Under the pieces are notes generated by a model that worked only from the letters and a program-made list of their open reading frames with translations, was not told the DNA's origin and ran no database searches. A program made the position numbers and the translations under genes. From contig JAODUP010000456.1 in assembly GCA_025642065.1 (NCBI GenBank), positions 499,501 to 563,500 on the forward strand: a stretch of 64,000 nucleotides of DNA, given 5' to 3'. Source of the stretch: Paralvinella palmiformis (taxonomy: Eukaryota; Annelida; Polychaeta; Terebellida; Alvinellidae). The stretch's first letter is position 1. Each line of letters opens with the position of its first letter. Positions 25,105 to 37,399 of the stretch are shown in pieces.

Positions 25105-25615
25105 TCACACCAAACACGCTTGATTATAGATTCCCTTCAACTAGCAAGTGTCATTAATTAATTGTTTCACAGCAAGTGGCCAGCCAGGTTTGTAATGTGA
25201 GCAGTGATTTTTATATTATCGCTAATCATCTGGTGGTACAGGTAGTTAACAACGCGTGATTATCAAGTATTATATTACGTTAAGACTGGCATGTTTGTGA
25301 GATCCAAATAACAGTTTGGTGAAAATGAATCTTAATTTATTGACTAAGACTAATAGGCAGAGATTGGACGATTTTGTTCCAACTATCGCTCACACAAACA
25401 CGCCTGATTGTCACTTCAATTGGCAAGTGTTATTAATTCATTATTTCACAGCACACCTGGAGGTACTGGTAGGTAACAGCGCGTGACTATCAAGTATTAT
25501 TACATGAAGACCGGCATGTTTGTGAGATCCAAATAACAGTTTGGTGAAAATTTATTGTTATTTATTGAATAATAATGAGTTAGTAGGCAGCGATGTGACG
25601 ATTTTATTCCGATTC
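25105..25615 (+). repeat. Direct duplication (~240 bp) inside transposon remnant A
   Basis: Copy 1 (about 25112-25378) and copy 2 (about 25395-25612) share AACACGC(C/T)TGATT, GGCATGTTTGTGAGATCCAA, ATAACAGTTTGGTGAAAAT and TAGGCAG near their ends. Confidence 0.8.
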
Positions 25616-25785
25616 TAGCTGTCTCTTATTAGGTTGAATCCTATAGTGCTGAGTGTCAAGGATGGCCGAAAACATCTTTCCTTCAGCTGGTTGAAAATAG
25701 GACGCGTGTATAAGTCGAGGTGCTTCTGGGAACTCCCTTTTCACTACCCAAACAAAATCGACTTATACGCGAGTATATACGGTAC

Positions 25786-27482
25786 ATACGGTACATACAC
25801 ACATATATAAGGGCTGGTTCAATGCTCAATACGACAAAGTAATGTTTCTATTCCACTAAGGTAAAAGATGTTTCTATTCCACTAAGGTAAAAGAAAGTAA
25901 AAACTGTTAAAAGAAACTCTTTAAATTAACAAAGAACTTTATCGAAAACAACAATTATCAGGAATAAGATCATTTCTTATTCTTCTAATATTAACTGCAA
26001 TATTATGTTTTATTGGAACATGCTCAAAATGTTTCGACCAGCTTCTGAAGTTGAGATAAATGGGATGATATTTCATCTTCAATTGAAGCTTATTGGACAG
26101 TGACACTGACAATAAGAATGCCAACTTAATAAAGTGCCAACACTCCTAGTTATACCAGTCTATTAGACACTGAACATAGGTTAATATATTATATATAACA
26201 TCAAAAATATTACCAAATAGATAAGTTTTTAATTTGGATTTAAAAGGTTCTACGTTAGAAATAGATCTACTGGTAATGCGTTCTGGAAGGTGATTCCCCG
26301 GTTCTGGTCAAGTTACAAATAAAACCAACATCTCCAAATGATTTAAGTCTGGTCTTCGAGATCTTTCAAGTCATGACAAATTATCTGACCTGATTGTTTC
26401 AGTTATAATAGTTAACATATATAAGATAGAGCCAAGTATGGCACTACTTTATATGTAGTCAGTTATATCACTAATTTGATATGTTGTTTCACTGGTAACC
26501 AGAGAAGACATTTAAGTACATATTGTACGCGATCGTACTTGTTGATATTTGTCATCAGACGTACAGTACAGTTGCTATCTCCAATGTAGTGGATTGGTAT
26601 TTGAAGATCTGTAGCTATGAAGTAAACACACGTTTCTGTAGGATGACAAAGGTGGATGACACTTTAATTAACCTTAATTTATTTGACTCCAAATTTGTGA
26701 CAATAGACAATTTCTGTGACGACTGCGCCATCTAGCGAACATCCATTTGTGGGTCACGTTTCACCGAGCTCGCTGAACCAGGTGATAAAAACATTCTTTT
26801 AACAATCATGAGATCGCAGAGATATGACAATATGTTCCATATACTGATAACACGTCTATTACAGTTCCCAACTTGATGATTTATTTTCAATAACCTGCAA
26901 TTTTTCAGGCAAAAATAAACTGTCAACTTTCACGATACAAATAATCTTAACTGTTCATACAATTTATTCTACATTATATTTAACAAAAATGAAACTGCTA
27001 CAATAACTTGTAGATCGATTTAGTTCTGTGAATCCCCCAAAAACCTAAATTTACAAACAATTAGTGAATTACACTTCTCGTTCCATGCTACGACGTGGCT
27101 TCACTGACCAGCAAACCACAGTAGATGTGGACTGCATATGTATCATGGAAATTCTCTATTCAGATTATTTTCTAATTTGACCAACTAAACTACAATAATC
27201 TAGTCTCATAAGACTCGTCATTGGTTAAAACACTTGTCACACAGTGTTAACAGTCAATGGGTGTGTTTTGTTTATAATCAGCTGTTATAATGGCGTTATC
27301 AAAGTGGAAATAAATAATATTCTAATGTTCTGAAAGGGTAGATCTCCCCCCCCCCCACCTCAGGATATAACAGAATCTACTGCGTCTCAAGAATTATTTG
27401 TAATCAATCTTATGTTGATGAGAATACGTCAACATTCATCACCAACCATAAAAGTGTAAAAAAACCACCATCTTGTACTAAC
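25786..27482. other. Dynein intron end, unassigned
   Basis: A 27-bp duplication (TGTTTCTATTCCACTAAGGT) at 25838-25892 and the LINE fragment above. Otherwise nothing recognised. Confidence 0.5.
26150..26315 (-). mobile_element. Non-LTR retrotransposon 3' end fragment
   Basis: The minus strand reads NHLPERITSRSISNVEPFKS then KLKTYLFGNIFDV, the terminal LP..I......FKSKLKTYLF motif of LINE ORFs. Confidence 0.6.
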
Positions 27483-27585
27483 CTTAAGTCCTGTCTGTAA
27501 GATGCTGACAGGAAATGAACGATCTGGCTTAGAGCTTAGCCACAACCTGAACTGCGGATCCACATCGCTATCTGGCTTATTGAAA
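27483..27585 (-). CDS. DNAH14: Dynein exon w30 (AAA6 to C-terminal domain)
   Basis: 103 nt: FNKPDSDVDPQFRLWLSSKP then SFPVSILQTGLK, matching FRLWL.S.P...FP...LQ.G.K. The next coding exon is 23 kb away; the intron holds two other genes. Confidence 0.95.
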
Positions 27586-28568
27586 CTGGAACATAGAGAG
27601 GATAGTTATACAGCAGACATCACTGGAAGGTGATGTGTTATATACCGTAGGTAGTACACATCACTGATGTAAGAATGTGTTATACAGTAAACATCGCAGA
27701 CATTAGGAATGTATTATACAGTAGATACTACTGATGAGGAATGACGTATTATACTTTAGACATCACTAATATGGGAATACGTTATACTGTAGACATTACC
27801 GACACAGAAACAGCCACATAGAGACATATAAAAATTAATCTCAAACTGTTTTGTTTTGTTATACAAAGATACCATTTTCATTGTAAATTAATCACTTATA
27901 TTTATAGTTTTCAATAAACAGTTCAGAAACAGTAAGGTAAATTAAGAAAATAACTGAAATTCTTTGTTTTTACAATAACAAATACTTTACTAAAGTGGCC
28001 TCAATTTTAACTGTCAATTATTATCAAGAAGTAATAATGTTTATGATATGATAGGATACGTGATGGCACAGTGATGACACTTACTATATTTGTTAACTCA
28101 AGTCATATTGTTATCTTATTGATATTGTTATAGATTTAGTAATTGTCTTTCCCCAAACCTTACTTAGTTCCCTTTCTGTAAGAAATCCTGTATATCTACA
28201 AAAACAATTAAAGCAATTTTAATAAGTATTCTTTGACAAAGCTAAGATTCTTCTAATTTAAATGACTTAATCCATGTATGGATACCACTAATCAAGCTCT
28301 AATCAGTGTTCTTTCACTTTCAGTAATAATTCATGCTAATTATTATATTTTGTTGTTCAGATTTTCAATAAAACAGATTTTACATCGAATTCAAGATTGT
28401 TAGGATGTCATTATTATCTATTTTTCTCGACAGTTTTTATCAAACTAATATTTGATTTGTATAACTTTTCAATATATTTAGGTTCTAATATAGATTTATT
28501 AATATAAAGATTCATGAAGGTCTAGATTTTAAAGTGATTAGGTGTTGATTTTCTTAGCCAGTGCTACC

Positions 28569-28574
<6 letters not shown>

Positions 28575-28611
<37 letters not shown>

Positions 28612-28692
28612 TGTGTGTATGTATGTATGTAATTATGTATGTATGTATGTACGTATATACATACATACATATGTATGTATGTATGTATGTAT
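28575..28692 (+). repeat. (GT)n/(GTAT)n microsatellite
   Basis: (GT)n at 28575-28618, then GTAT tetranucleotides to about 28692. Confidence 0.95.
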
Positions 28693-28800
28693 GCTAAAAC
28701 ACATGCATGCACCCCCACACACACATGCATGCACGCCCCCCCCACACACATTGTGTTTCAGTTTGGAGTGCTATCATTTGACATTGATGTCAACAAAATC

Positions 28801-29375
28801 AGTGATGATAAAAGTAAATAACATCAGTGATGATAAGATCTAATAACATCAGTGATGATAAGATCTAATAACATCAGTGATGATAAGAGTAAATAACATC
28901 AGTGATGATAAGAGTAAATAACATCAGTGATGATAAGAGTAAATAACATCAGTGATGATAAGAGTAAATAACATCAGTGATGATAAGATCTAATAACATC
29001 AGTGATGATAAGAGTAAATAACATCAGTGATGATAAGATCTAATAACATCAGTGATGATAAGAGTAAATAACATCAGTGATGATAAGATCTAATAACATC
29101 AGTGATGATAAGAGTAAATAACATCAGTGATGATAAGATCTAATAACATCAGTGATGATAAGAGTAAATAACATCAGTGATGATAAGAGTAAATAACATC
29201 AGTGATGATAAGAGTAAATAACATCAGTGATGATAAGAGTAAATAACATCAGTGATGATAAGAGTAAATAACATCAGTGATGATAAGAATAAATAACATC
29301 AGTGATGATAAGAGTAAATAACATCAGTGATGATAAGAGTAAATAACATCAGTGATGATAAGAGTAAATAACATC
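28801..29375 (+). repeat. 25-bp minisatellite, 23 units
   Basis: Exactly 23 units of 25 bp (AGTGATGATAAGAGTAAATA ACATC). Two main variants, AGAGTAAATA and AGATCTAATA, differ at three positions and alternate over units 8-14. Confidence 0.97.
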
Positions 29376-29818
29376 AGTGACACACCAAATACCACGATAC
29401 TCATATGGTCTGATTAACACATCAGTAGACAGCTGACAGTAGACAGCTGACAGTAGACAGGTGAGTTTTGTCAATAGAATTACAACAAAAAACCTGAACA
29501 ATAATTAGCAATAATTTACAATTAATAAAATCTAATATAATATAACTCATACAATTGTTGATACATTGCATATTATTAAACATTATTGATGAAAACGTAA
29601 ATCAATATCCATGCAATATTATATTATATTATATTATATTATATTAACCTGAACAAAAAAGTTCACTACAGAAGATATTATTAAGTAGATTATGTACTAC
29701 AGGATAAAGATCCTATATTTTGTATATAGTATTTATATACAAGATATTTAATATTACCTGAAAGACAGGTTATAATTAAAATTCCTTTTTTTAATTTGTT
29801 TTAGGTGATCTGTGTGAG

Positions 29819-29821
<3 letters not shown>

Positions 29822-29857
<36 letters not shown>

Positions 29858-29880
29858 AGAGAGAGAGAGAGAGAGAGGAG
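29822..29880 (+). repeat. (TA)n(GA)n microsatellite
   Basis: TA repeats followed by GA repeats about 110 bp beyond the w29 donor in the dynein intron. Confidence 0.9.
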
Positions 29881-29988
29881 AGTACAGATAATTGATACCA
29901 GAAGATATGAGACATGTTTACATGTCAGCTTGTTTATTTATCAATGTTTATTTTTACATGTCACTAGGTCACCTGTCAGTGGACTTAC

Positions 29989-30199
29989 TTGTCAACAATA
30001 TTCTGAAGTCTTGGCATCCAGGAAGCAGCCAAATGACAGTTCTGCAAGAAAAGCCACCTTCCCTTAAGGATTTGGGCTTTCTGGATCAGCTCCTCGGCCT
30101 TGGGTCCCTGGCCACGTCCTAGTGATATCATGTCAACGTGAAGAGTTGTTCCTCGGAGTTCTTTGGCAAATCTCAGAAGTTGTGACGCTGGATCTGAGC
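29989..30199 (-). CDS. DNAH14: Dynein exon w29 (AAA6 Walker-like motifs)
   Basis: 211 nt. It starts SDPASQLLRFAKELR, continues ISLGQGPRAEELIQKA and GRWLFLQNCHLAASWMPRLQ. These are diagnostic AAA6 motifs (LGQGQGP.AE, W..LQNCHLA.SWM). Donor GTAAGT. Confidence 0.96.
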
Positions 30200-30209
30200 C
30201 TGTGTAAAG

Positions 30210-30253
<44 letters not shown>

Positions 30254-31121
30254 TAATCTATCTAAAAGTGAAGATATTCCCAAAATAATAATCTGACTGG
30301 TAGATACCGCTGCTATTAGTTACAGTTACAGTAACACCTTTACATACCATCACCTGTCTTAGGAGACCACCTCACAACAAAGTGATCGCCCCGATTTCCA
30401 CATAAGTATTCATTATTAGGAAACCTATATTAAAAGACCACCTGTGTTCTATGTTAAACAACCACCTGGTTTGGCCCAGGGGTCTTTTTCCAATGGAAAT
30501 TAACTCGTCTTAAGCAACAGTGATCGTTTATGGCCATATATTTTAGGCCAATCTTACCACCACCTTGACATCTGTGGTTGATGTGTTGCTGTTTCTATTC
30601 TAAATAGAGCACAAAATACTAATAATGTGACAATGACTAACCCACATCACAACTGAGAAACAAACGAGTGTTTCATAATTAAAATGCCCTTAATTAATAG
30701 ATCATCGCTGTCTGTGAATTACACTCAGGTTGTGCTAGAAGTTGTGGGTCCGAGTTAATCGTTGTGTCACCATATTGATTAATGATAATTACGGAAACAC
30801 CACAATATGGATAAAAGGTGTATATTATTAATAATCATTCCACGCAAGCAATATCTATGTGTATTTGTAATATACACTAAACATACAATATACAATGAAT
30901 GTATTGTAGATGGATGAATGTGATTTGATTACTATTCATAATTCAAATATGTTAATCATAATAAATATGTAAAATATATGTAAATGTCTCATGTTTTATT
31001 TAGTTTTGTGTCTTGTCACTATCTAGGAAACACAAGATCAGATCTTGCCTTTAAAGATGGTAAGACCATCTGTCTTTAAAGACCACCTAAGGTGATTGGA
31101 AGGGTGGTCATTTAAGACAGA

Positions 31122-31159
<38 letters not shown>

Positions 31160-31412
31160 CCAAATAACAACGAAAACTGATATGTATCAACTAATAATTG
31201 TACAATGAGTGTGTAAACATAGTACAAGGGTATGACTTATAGTCATATATATATAACTATGTACTATAATCTGTTAGTTCTTTACATATTTCATGATGAT
31301 CCAGTTTAATAATGGTACATATGAAAAGCAACTTTTAAAACATCTCAAATATATTGATAATACAAAATAGGGACATACAAAAAAACTAGTCAACAGACTG
31401 TCAGTAACCTAC

Positions 31413-31643
31413 CGGGTGACAGAATAAATATCAGTGGAGTTTTGGCATTCGATTCCTCGAACATCTCCCGTAGATCAATAGATCCTGTCTGTACAAAGTC
31501 TTCACCCATCTGCTCAACAACAAACTTATATACAGCAGATACAAATGTTGATTGTTGTAATATTTGTACCAAGAGGAGGTGCTGGAAGCTGGATAGTTTC
31601 TCCCAACGGAAGGTGATACAGTTAATGTCAACAGGTTGGTCAT
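31413..31643 (-). CDS. DNAH14: Dynein exon w28 (AAA6)
   Basis: 231 nt. It contains KLSSFQHLLLVQILQQ, then VVEQMGEDFVQTGSIDLREM and KTPLIFILSPG. These are the F..LL....R, V....G..F and P.IF.LSPG.DP motifs of AAA6. Donor GTAGGT. Confidence 0.95.
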
Positions 31644-32095
31644 CTGAAAAAATAATACAGATTTTATAAGTTTATTTAAAATGCTTCAAATTTTGGTCTT
31701 CACTGATGCATCTTTGGATGGCATTTTTGGCTGCGCTATTCAACCTACATTATTATTATTGTTGTTGTTGTGATTATTTTTATCATTATTACTGTCATTA
31801 TTATTATTATTATTACTATTATTATTATTATTATTTTGAATTCAATTATTTCTATTCAAATCAAACCATAAATTTCACCCGAAAACTATTATATATTTAT
31901 ATAAACTGGTTATATTTGTTTCATATTTTTTTACAAAACAATCTATGGAACTTCGTTAGGGAATATATATTAGATATGCAAATATGTATATAATATAAAA
32001 TGTGTATGTTATCATCATCAACATCATGATTAATATTTACGAAAACTCTCCATCTATGAGAAAACATTTTTCATAATTAAATAACGTTTGCTCAC

Positions 32096-32320
32096 TGGTT
32101 GGCTGATATGACGTTTGCATCATTGTGTATGGATCAGGACTGTCAGCAAAAATCTGCCACTGGCTGTGATTGTTTACAATGCTGCGACACAGTGAATCAT
32201 AGACGGGAAACAGCGCTTCTAGATGCTGACATTGGCGCCACATGCTCGGATTAATCCATCGTGGTTTTGTCGGACCAGTCCCTTTACTCTCCCATTCAAG
32301 ACGCTGCATCGGAGATAAAC
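32096..32320 (-). CDS. DNAH14: Dynein exon w27 (AAA6)
   Basis: Two bases plus 74 codons plus one base: LSPMQRLEWESKGTGPTKPR, WINPSMWRQCQHLE, then SIVNNHSQWQIF. It matches the WL....W.....L.......L......W..F pattern of AAA6. Donor A/GTGAGC. Confidence 0.92.
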
Positions 32321-32602
32321 CTGTTGAAAAATGGAAAACAACAACAAAAATAATAGTAATCAGTAACACGAGATATAAATGTAGTCATTCCTTTAACTGG
32401 GTTAAGGTTTTGGTCGAAGGTCACCTTGTTGAAAAAATATGAAGTACGGAAATAATTACGTTTCTTGGAACAGATAGACTGTAGAGAGAACTCGTTTACC
32501 AAACAATTATAATAATAATTACTAATGATGGTATTTAGACTGAAAACCTTTGATAACTTTGTAGTTTGAATTGGCGCTATATAAATAAACAATCTGACTG
32601 AC

Positions 32603-33137
32603 CATCGTGCTGTTGTAACTGTGTGTCATCCATCAATGTAGACATGACTTGACCTTGTAAAAATACCATCCATTCAAGGTCAGTGATAGCTTCCATACCA
32701 CAGAGTGCCATCTCTTTACTCTCCTCTGACACATCTGATTCCATCACCTGCGCATTATTGCGCATTATACCACTACACATCATAAATGAGAATGTTAATT
32801 TGTGGTGAGCAAATAGCGCCACAGAGACAATCTTGTATATGTTAATCGTTAAACGATTAATCATCTTCTTCATGTGCATGTTCAGTGCAGCGCCCTCACT
32901 TGGTGATGGTTCCGAGTTCGATGAAGTGTGGGAGCTCGCAGACTTGCTAAAGCGTGAACTGCTTGGTCGTAAAACACCGGACAGACGTTGACTAGCGACA
33001 ACAATGGGATTTGACTCACTCAAATCAATACATGTCACAAACATGTTATGGAACCATGTCAATGAAAACTGGTACATCACATTAACACTGGACAGGTTCG
33101 CTACTACAAAGTAGAGTACAGCGCCACGGGCAGCAAC
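32603..33137 (-). CDS. DNAH14: Dynein exon w26 (AAA6 region, Ser-rich insert)
   Basis: 178 codons plus one base, by far the largest exon. It starts VAARGAVLYFVVANLSSVNV and continues MYQFSLTWFHNMF, the conserved YF....L..I..MYQ.SL..F. A Ser-rich, probably disordered insert follows (PSSSRFSKSASSHTSSNSEP). HMKKMINRLTINIYKIVSVA and LFAHHKLTFSFM resume the family pattern. Such a Ser-rich spacer occurs at this place in only some chains. Confidence 0.94.
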
Positions 33138-34293
33138 CTAATAAAATAAATGTCATAAACTTTAGATCAACAAAATATTACTTAATATTTCAGATAGTTC
33201 ATAGATTAACGTATCAAACTTACTCGATTAGACAAAAACATAGCGTATGTGCACAAACACACAAACATGCACACAAGCAACTGTGTTGGCTGTTAATTAC
33301 AGGCAGTCTTTTAGGATAGGTTTTAATCTTGTAACAAATTAGTGCTACGTATATAAACAATAATGTGGTGTATTAGATGACCGGTGTAGTTACAGCTGTC
33401 TTCCTGCTGACTCCAAATAATAATGGAGTTAGTTTAGAGTTTGTGAAATGGGTAATTAGATGAGACGAAACAGAAACACTGATCACGGACGAATAAGAAA
33501 TAATTTAAGGTTAATACATTAAAAAAATATATATGAATACTGAATAGACATAAAAGACAGGGTACCAAATCTGCATCAAAATATAGGGCTGATATACAAA
33601 ATTATTATTGATAATTATTAATCATTTTTATTGTTATAAATCATAGGAAAACAGTTCAGGTACTTCTTGTAGTTCCACATTACATCTCTTGAATCTTTAT
33701 TAATAAAGGCACATTTCATCCTAACTGTGAATTGGTTATCTAGATAATCCAACCATTTATTTCATATAATTGGAAAGGCATACAGTGGGAAGATTCTAAC
33801 AAACTGTGATTGGCATCTAACCATGTATAATAAATCGGATTGTCTTGTCAATCTCTAGTTGGACATAAAAGTATTCAAAAATGAAATTGATAGATTGTTA
33901 GATAAATAGACGAAAACAAATAAAATAGCTTGATATTCGTTCAAGTGAAGCAGTTTTAATATACCACTAGCTTAAATAAGGAGCTAAAATGTACGACTAT
34001 TGAATTTTGTGTTGTTAAGAGTGTGCAAAAGATGTTTCTGTAGAATAATGGAACCAAAAATATAACATTTTTAATGAAGATTTAGGTAATGACATAGCTA
34101 TGACACAGCTTTCAGCCCTGAAAGTGTCATTTCTCTGTGCCAATTAAATAAAAGGTTATCAGGGTTCAAACAGGGCTAAAAATAAAGTGTGATTTTGAAA
34201 GCGGCATAATTAGAGGTACCCCTGTACTTCACTTCAAAGTGGTGTAACTTTGAAAATATTTCTTGTGCCAGACCTCATCATATATATGATAGT

Positions 34294-34331
<38 letters not shown>

Positions 34332-34393
34332 ATTAATACAATCTGAAGTGGTCAGAATTTTAAGAATTTGGTCCATTTTATATGGAATGACCC

Positions 34394-34429
<36 letters not shown>

Positions 34430-34839
34430 ATATCATGGCAAGGAGATGACCACATTCATTTAAAACTATTCAACTGTTATTCTAGAGCATCTCTGGTGTG
34501 AAACGTGTGGTTTCTTAATTAGAACATTTAGTTAGAATAAAAGTAATGAATCATCATAATAATCTTTATAAAAGACGATTTACTGAAATGTTTTGAAATT
34601 AGATTTTATGGTTTTTTTAACTAAAGTCTTATATATATATTACAACTTTCTGTTTCATGGACATTCCAAAACAGAACTTCTTGAAATATTATAAGTTTCT
34701 TATGTAATTTATCATCTAAATATTTAAATAACACCTTCAAATTAAACAATGTATGATTAATTGGTTACTTTTCTTTTAGTATTAAATGGACATAACTTTT
34801 ACTAAAAATTTAAATAGTCATTTAAGTTCATTATTCCAG

Positions 34840-35575
34840 ATGAGTTGAGGATAATAGGCGTGTTTGTGTGAGCGATAGTTGCAACAAAATCGCCACATCT
34901 CTGCCTACTAGTCTTAGTCAATAAATTAAGATTCACTTTCACCAATGTGTGTGTGTGTGTCACTGCCGGTGAAGAAACTGATATTCACCATGCGCTTGCT
35001 GACACCATGAGTTTGAATGACTGGGTCAACTGTTTTGCAAATGGCGACATTAATTGCGATTTTGAGGGATTTTAAGCCAATACTTGACCTCAACTTATAC
35101 AGCGAGCATATGCCAGAGGAAAGAATTACAGGGTCAAAAATTGGCCTCGACTTATCCGCTGGGTTTTTTGTTGTTCGGGGAGAATCCCCAGGCTGTCGCT
35201 TAATCAGCACAGCCTCTATGTTGGAGTGGTTGAGAACCCCCCTCCCCCACCACTCACAGGGGAGCAGTACGGAAAGATGGAGCCGAAATACCCTGAGGGT
35301 GGTCACTGCCAGAGTGTTTTACGTCCTCAGGGGTTTTTAACGTCCCCCTTTATTTTAAATAATTCAGTGGAGACGGCAGCGCCATTTAACGTGGTCAACC
35401 ACCCATGATGTAGTGAGCCGAAAAATTAATCCCTCGAAAAGTTTCGACCTCTTACGGGGTTCGAACCTGCGACCATTGGCACCAAGTGCCGGTTGCTTAA
35501 CCGCTAGGCCACCGTAGCTCACTATCCGCTGGGTCGACTTATATGCGATTATATACAGTAGTTTAATTTGTGACA
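34840..35575 (+). mobile_element. Pogo-like DNA transposon remnant B, split by a SINE
   Basis: 34850-34945 matches (inverted) the duplicated segment of remnant A. Codons near 35010-35070 read LNDWVNCF and end DFEGF-stop, the same C-terminus. The right end is GTCGACTTATATGCGATTATA at about 35533-35553. The SINE at 35165-35522 interrupts it between CGACTTATCCGCTGGGT and the resumed end. Confidence 0.75.
35165..35522 (-). repeat. tRNA-derived SINE, full length, 358 bp
   Basis: Minus-strand start GTGAGCTACGGTGGCCTAGC GGTTAAG (A box), then GGTTCGAACCC (B box). A body ends in a short A-rich tail (CCGAACAACAAAAAA). It is flanked by perfect 12-bp direct repeats TATCCGCTGGGT at 35153-35164 and 35523-35534, so the borders are exact. 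Confidence 0.92.
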
Positions 35576-35809
35576 TTTATAATTTTTGTTATGCTTATTT
35601 TATGTTAATTATTAAATAAAACATTATATAATACACTGATGTTTAATTATATCTTTATATAAGTCTTTACACTTAAAATCTGAAACAGCTTAGTTCAAAA
35701 AGTTAATTCACTCCTTTAAGATCAATTATCACATGGAAAGATCTGAATTTAATACAATAAATACATACCATGAACCTATTATAAATATTTACATGATAAT
35801 AATAAGATG

Positions 35810-36085
35810 TGATATTTATATAGTGCCTTATCCAGCTATAAAGCTCCTCTAAGGCACTTTACAGTATTATTATCCCTGACTCAGACCATGTTCCAATCCA
35901 GTAGACATCTAAACTCCCAAGGGAGCATACAATGCACGCTGCCAGTATAGCCACAAATTGTTACTCAAACACATAGCCATCATGTCCAGGTTTTCATTTC
36001 TGACCAGATGACAAAGCCTCAAACCCGCAACCCTTCAGTTATGAGTCCTACATGCTAACTAACTGGACCATCACAGCTCGACATA
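35810..36085 (-). repeat. tRNA-derived SINE with GCACTATATAAATAT tail
   Basis: Minus strand: AGCTGTGATGGTCCAGTTAG TTAGCATG (A box), GGGTTTGAGGC (B-box-like). The 3' end has a stem-loop AAGTGCCTTAG...AAGGCACTATATAAATA. The 3' half matches 11950-12090. Confidence 0.75.
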
Positions 36086-36483
36086 ATAGTCTTTTAAAGT
36101 GTTTTAAATGTCACTTTTATCATTTATTAGATACAATTTATTTTAAACCTTTTAAAACAACAACAAAGCTTATACACCGAAAGTCATGTTTGATGTTATG
36201 ATGATAATATGGATTATTTGAAAATAAAATAATAATAATAATATTATTATTATAACTAAAGTATTACTGTGATATATTAAAATTGGAAACTTTTTATATT
36301 TTGATATCTTGTATTGTCGTATTATTTAAATAGAGGCTATTTATTATGTTTTCTATCGGAAAGAATGATACTAATTCAATGAAAATAGAGTTGGATATTA
36401 CTGGAATTGTAAATTTTTACACCGAAGACATTTTACATAGGCTAAGAAGATAATTTCAGACATTAATATACAATATCACTCAC

Positions 36484-36620
36484 TGGGAGATATTTCTTTC
36501 TTGCAATATTTAGTTTCTTCTCTGCTTCTTCCGACTCCTTAACTCGGACTGTGATCTCCTCAGACATACTTTTACTTTGTTGTAATGTCGTGACAAGATC
36601 TTCGTCATCCAGAATATGGC
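36484..36620 (-). CDS. DNAH14: Dynein exon w25
   Basis: Two bases plus 45 codons: GHILDDEDLVTTLQQSKSMS and on to ARKKYLP. It matches the G.IL.D..L...L...K.....I...V dynein block ahead of AAA6. Donor GTGAGT. Confidence 0.94.
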
Positions 36621-37399
36621 CTGTAACAAGAAAATATACACCTTAAGGATACGTTCAACAAAATAAACACATACACGGTAGACTATTAGTGATGACTGAT
36701 ATCAAACTATCAGAATAGTAGACTTAGTTAGTTTGTCTAAATAACAAAAACTGTATCTCGTAATTAATTGCCAATTATATTAAGCGTTAGTAATATTTTA
36801 TGTTTTATTTTCTCTTTTTTTATTTTGGTAGCATTTAGGAAAATGTTTTACTCAACAAATTACATAATATTAAATATGAATTAAGAGAATTATATTAAAA
36901 ATGACCAATAAAACAATATACACTTCTATCCTTGACAGAAAACAGTATTTGATGATTATATTATGAATGGATGTGCTTAGAAATATTAGCAGAAATATGA
37001 TATTATATTGTATGATAAGAAATCTTTCTGACATTATGCTCACTAAATCTGTGGAATACATGTCTGACCACATGAAATTTACATATAGTTAGGAGGTATT
37101 TTGTAATGTATATTTGATAAATTTTCTTTGATTTCCTTAAAATTATGACATTATGATTATAACAATCATTATTATTATTATCTTGAGGCATACATAATAG
37201 CTGTGATTAGAAATCAAACAATTAAATAGGCTTTTCCATTAAGTCTCATCAATTATTGACTCAAATCCAATATTAGAATTGTTTTAATATCAACTTACAA
37301 ATAATATCACAACAACATCCAACTAAGATGATCTAATAATCAGTAGTCTTCTGGTATTATAATTTTATTACTAAACAGATAAATGAGATAAACAAAAAA

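Larger units (their letters stand above)
24600..25785 (-). mobile_element. Pogo-like DNA transposon remnant A
   Basis: The ends are inverted: CTCACCGTATAAGTCGAGG near 24607 and CGACTTATACGCGAGTATA near 25759. At the low end, minus-strand codons read LDDWVNFLEDDDNDSDFEGF followed by a stop at 24639-24637, the acidic C-terminus shared with the other copies. The transposase core is missing; in its place are (GA)n/(CA)n microsatellites (24760-25065) and a direct duplication (25105-25615). Confidence 0.7.

Noticed and set aside
24637..25117. Overlapping frames of Arg-Glu, Cys-Val or Leu-Ser repeats
   Set aside because: Compound microsatellite in all frames; only the short transposase end at 24637-24745 is meaningful.
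28801..29375. Regularly spaced repeats as a CRISPR array
   Set aside because: Units are contiguous with no unique spacers, in a eukaryotic intron.
35450..35522. tRNA gene
   Set aside because: A and B boxes are present, but it is the head of a SINE with target duplications and no complete cloverleaf.
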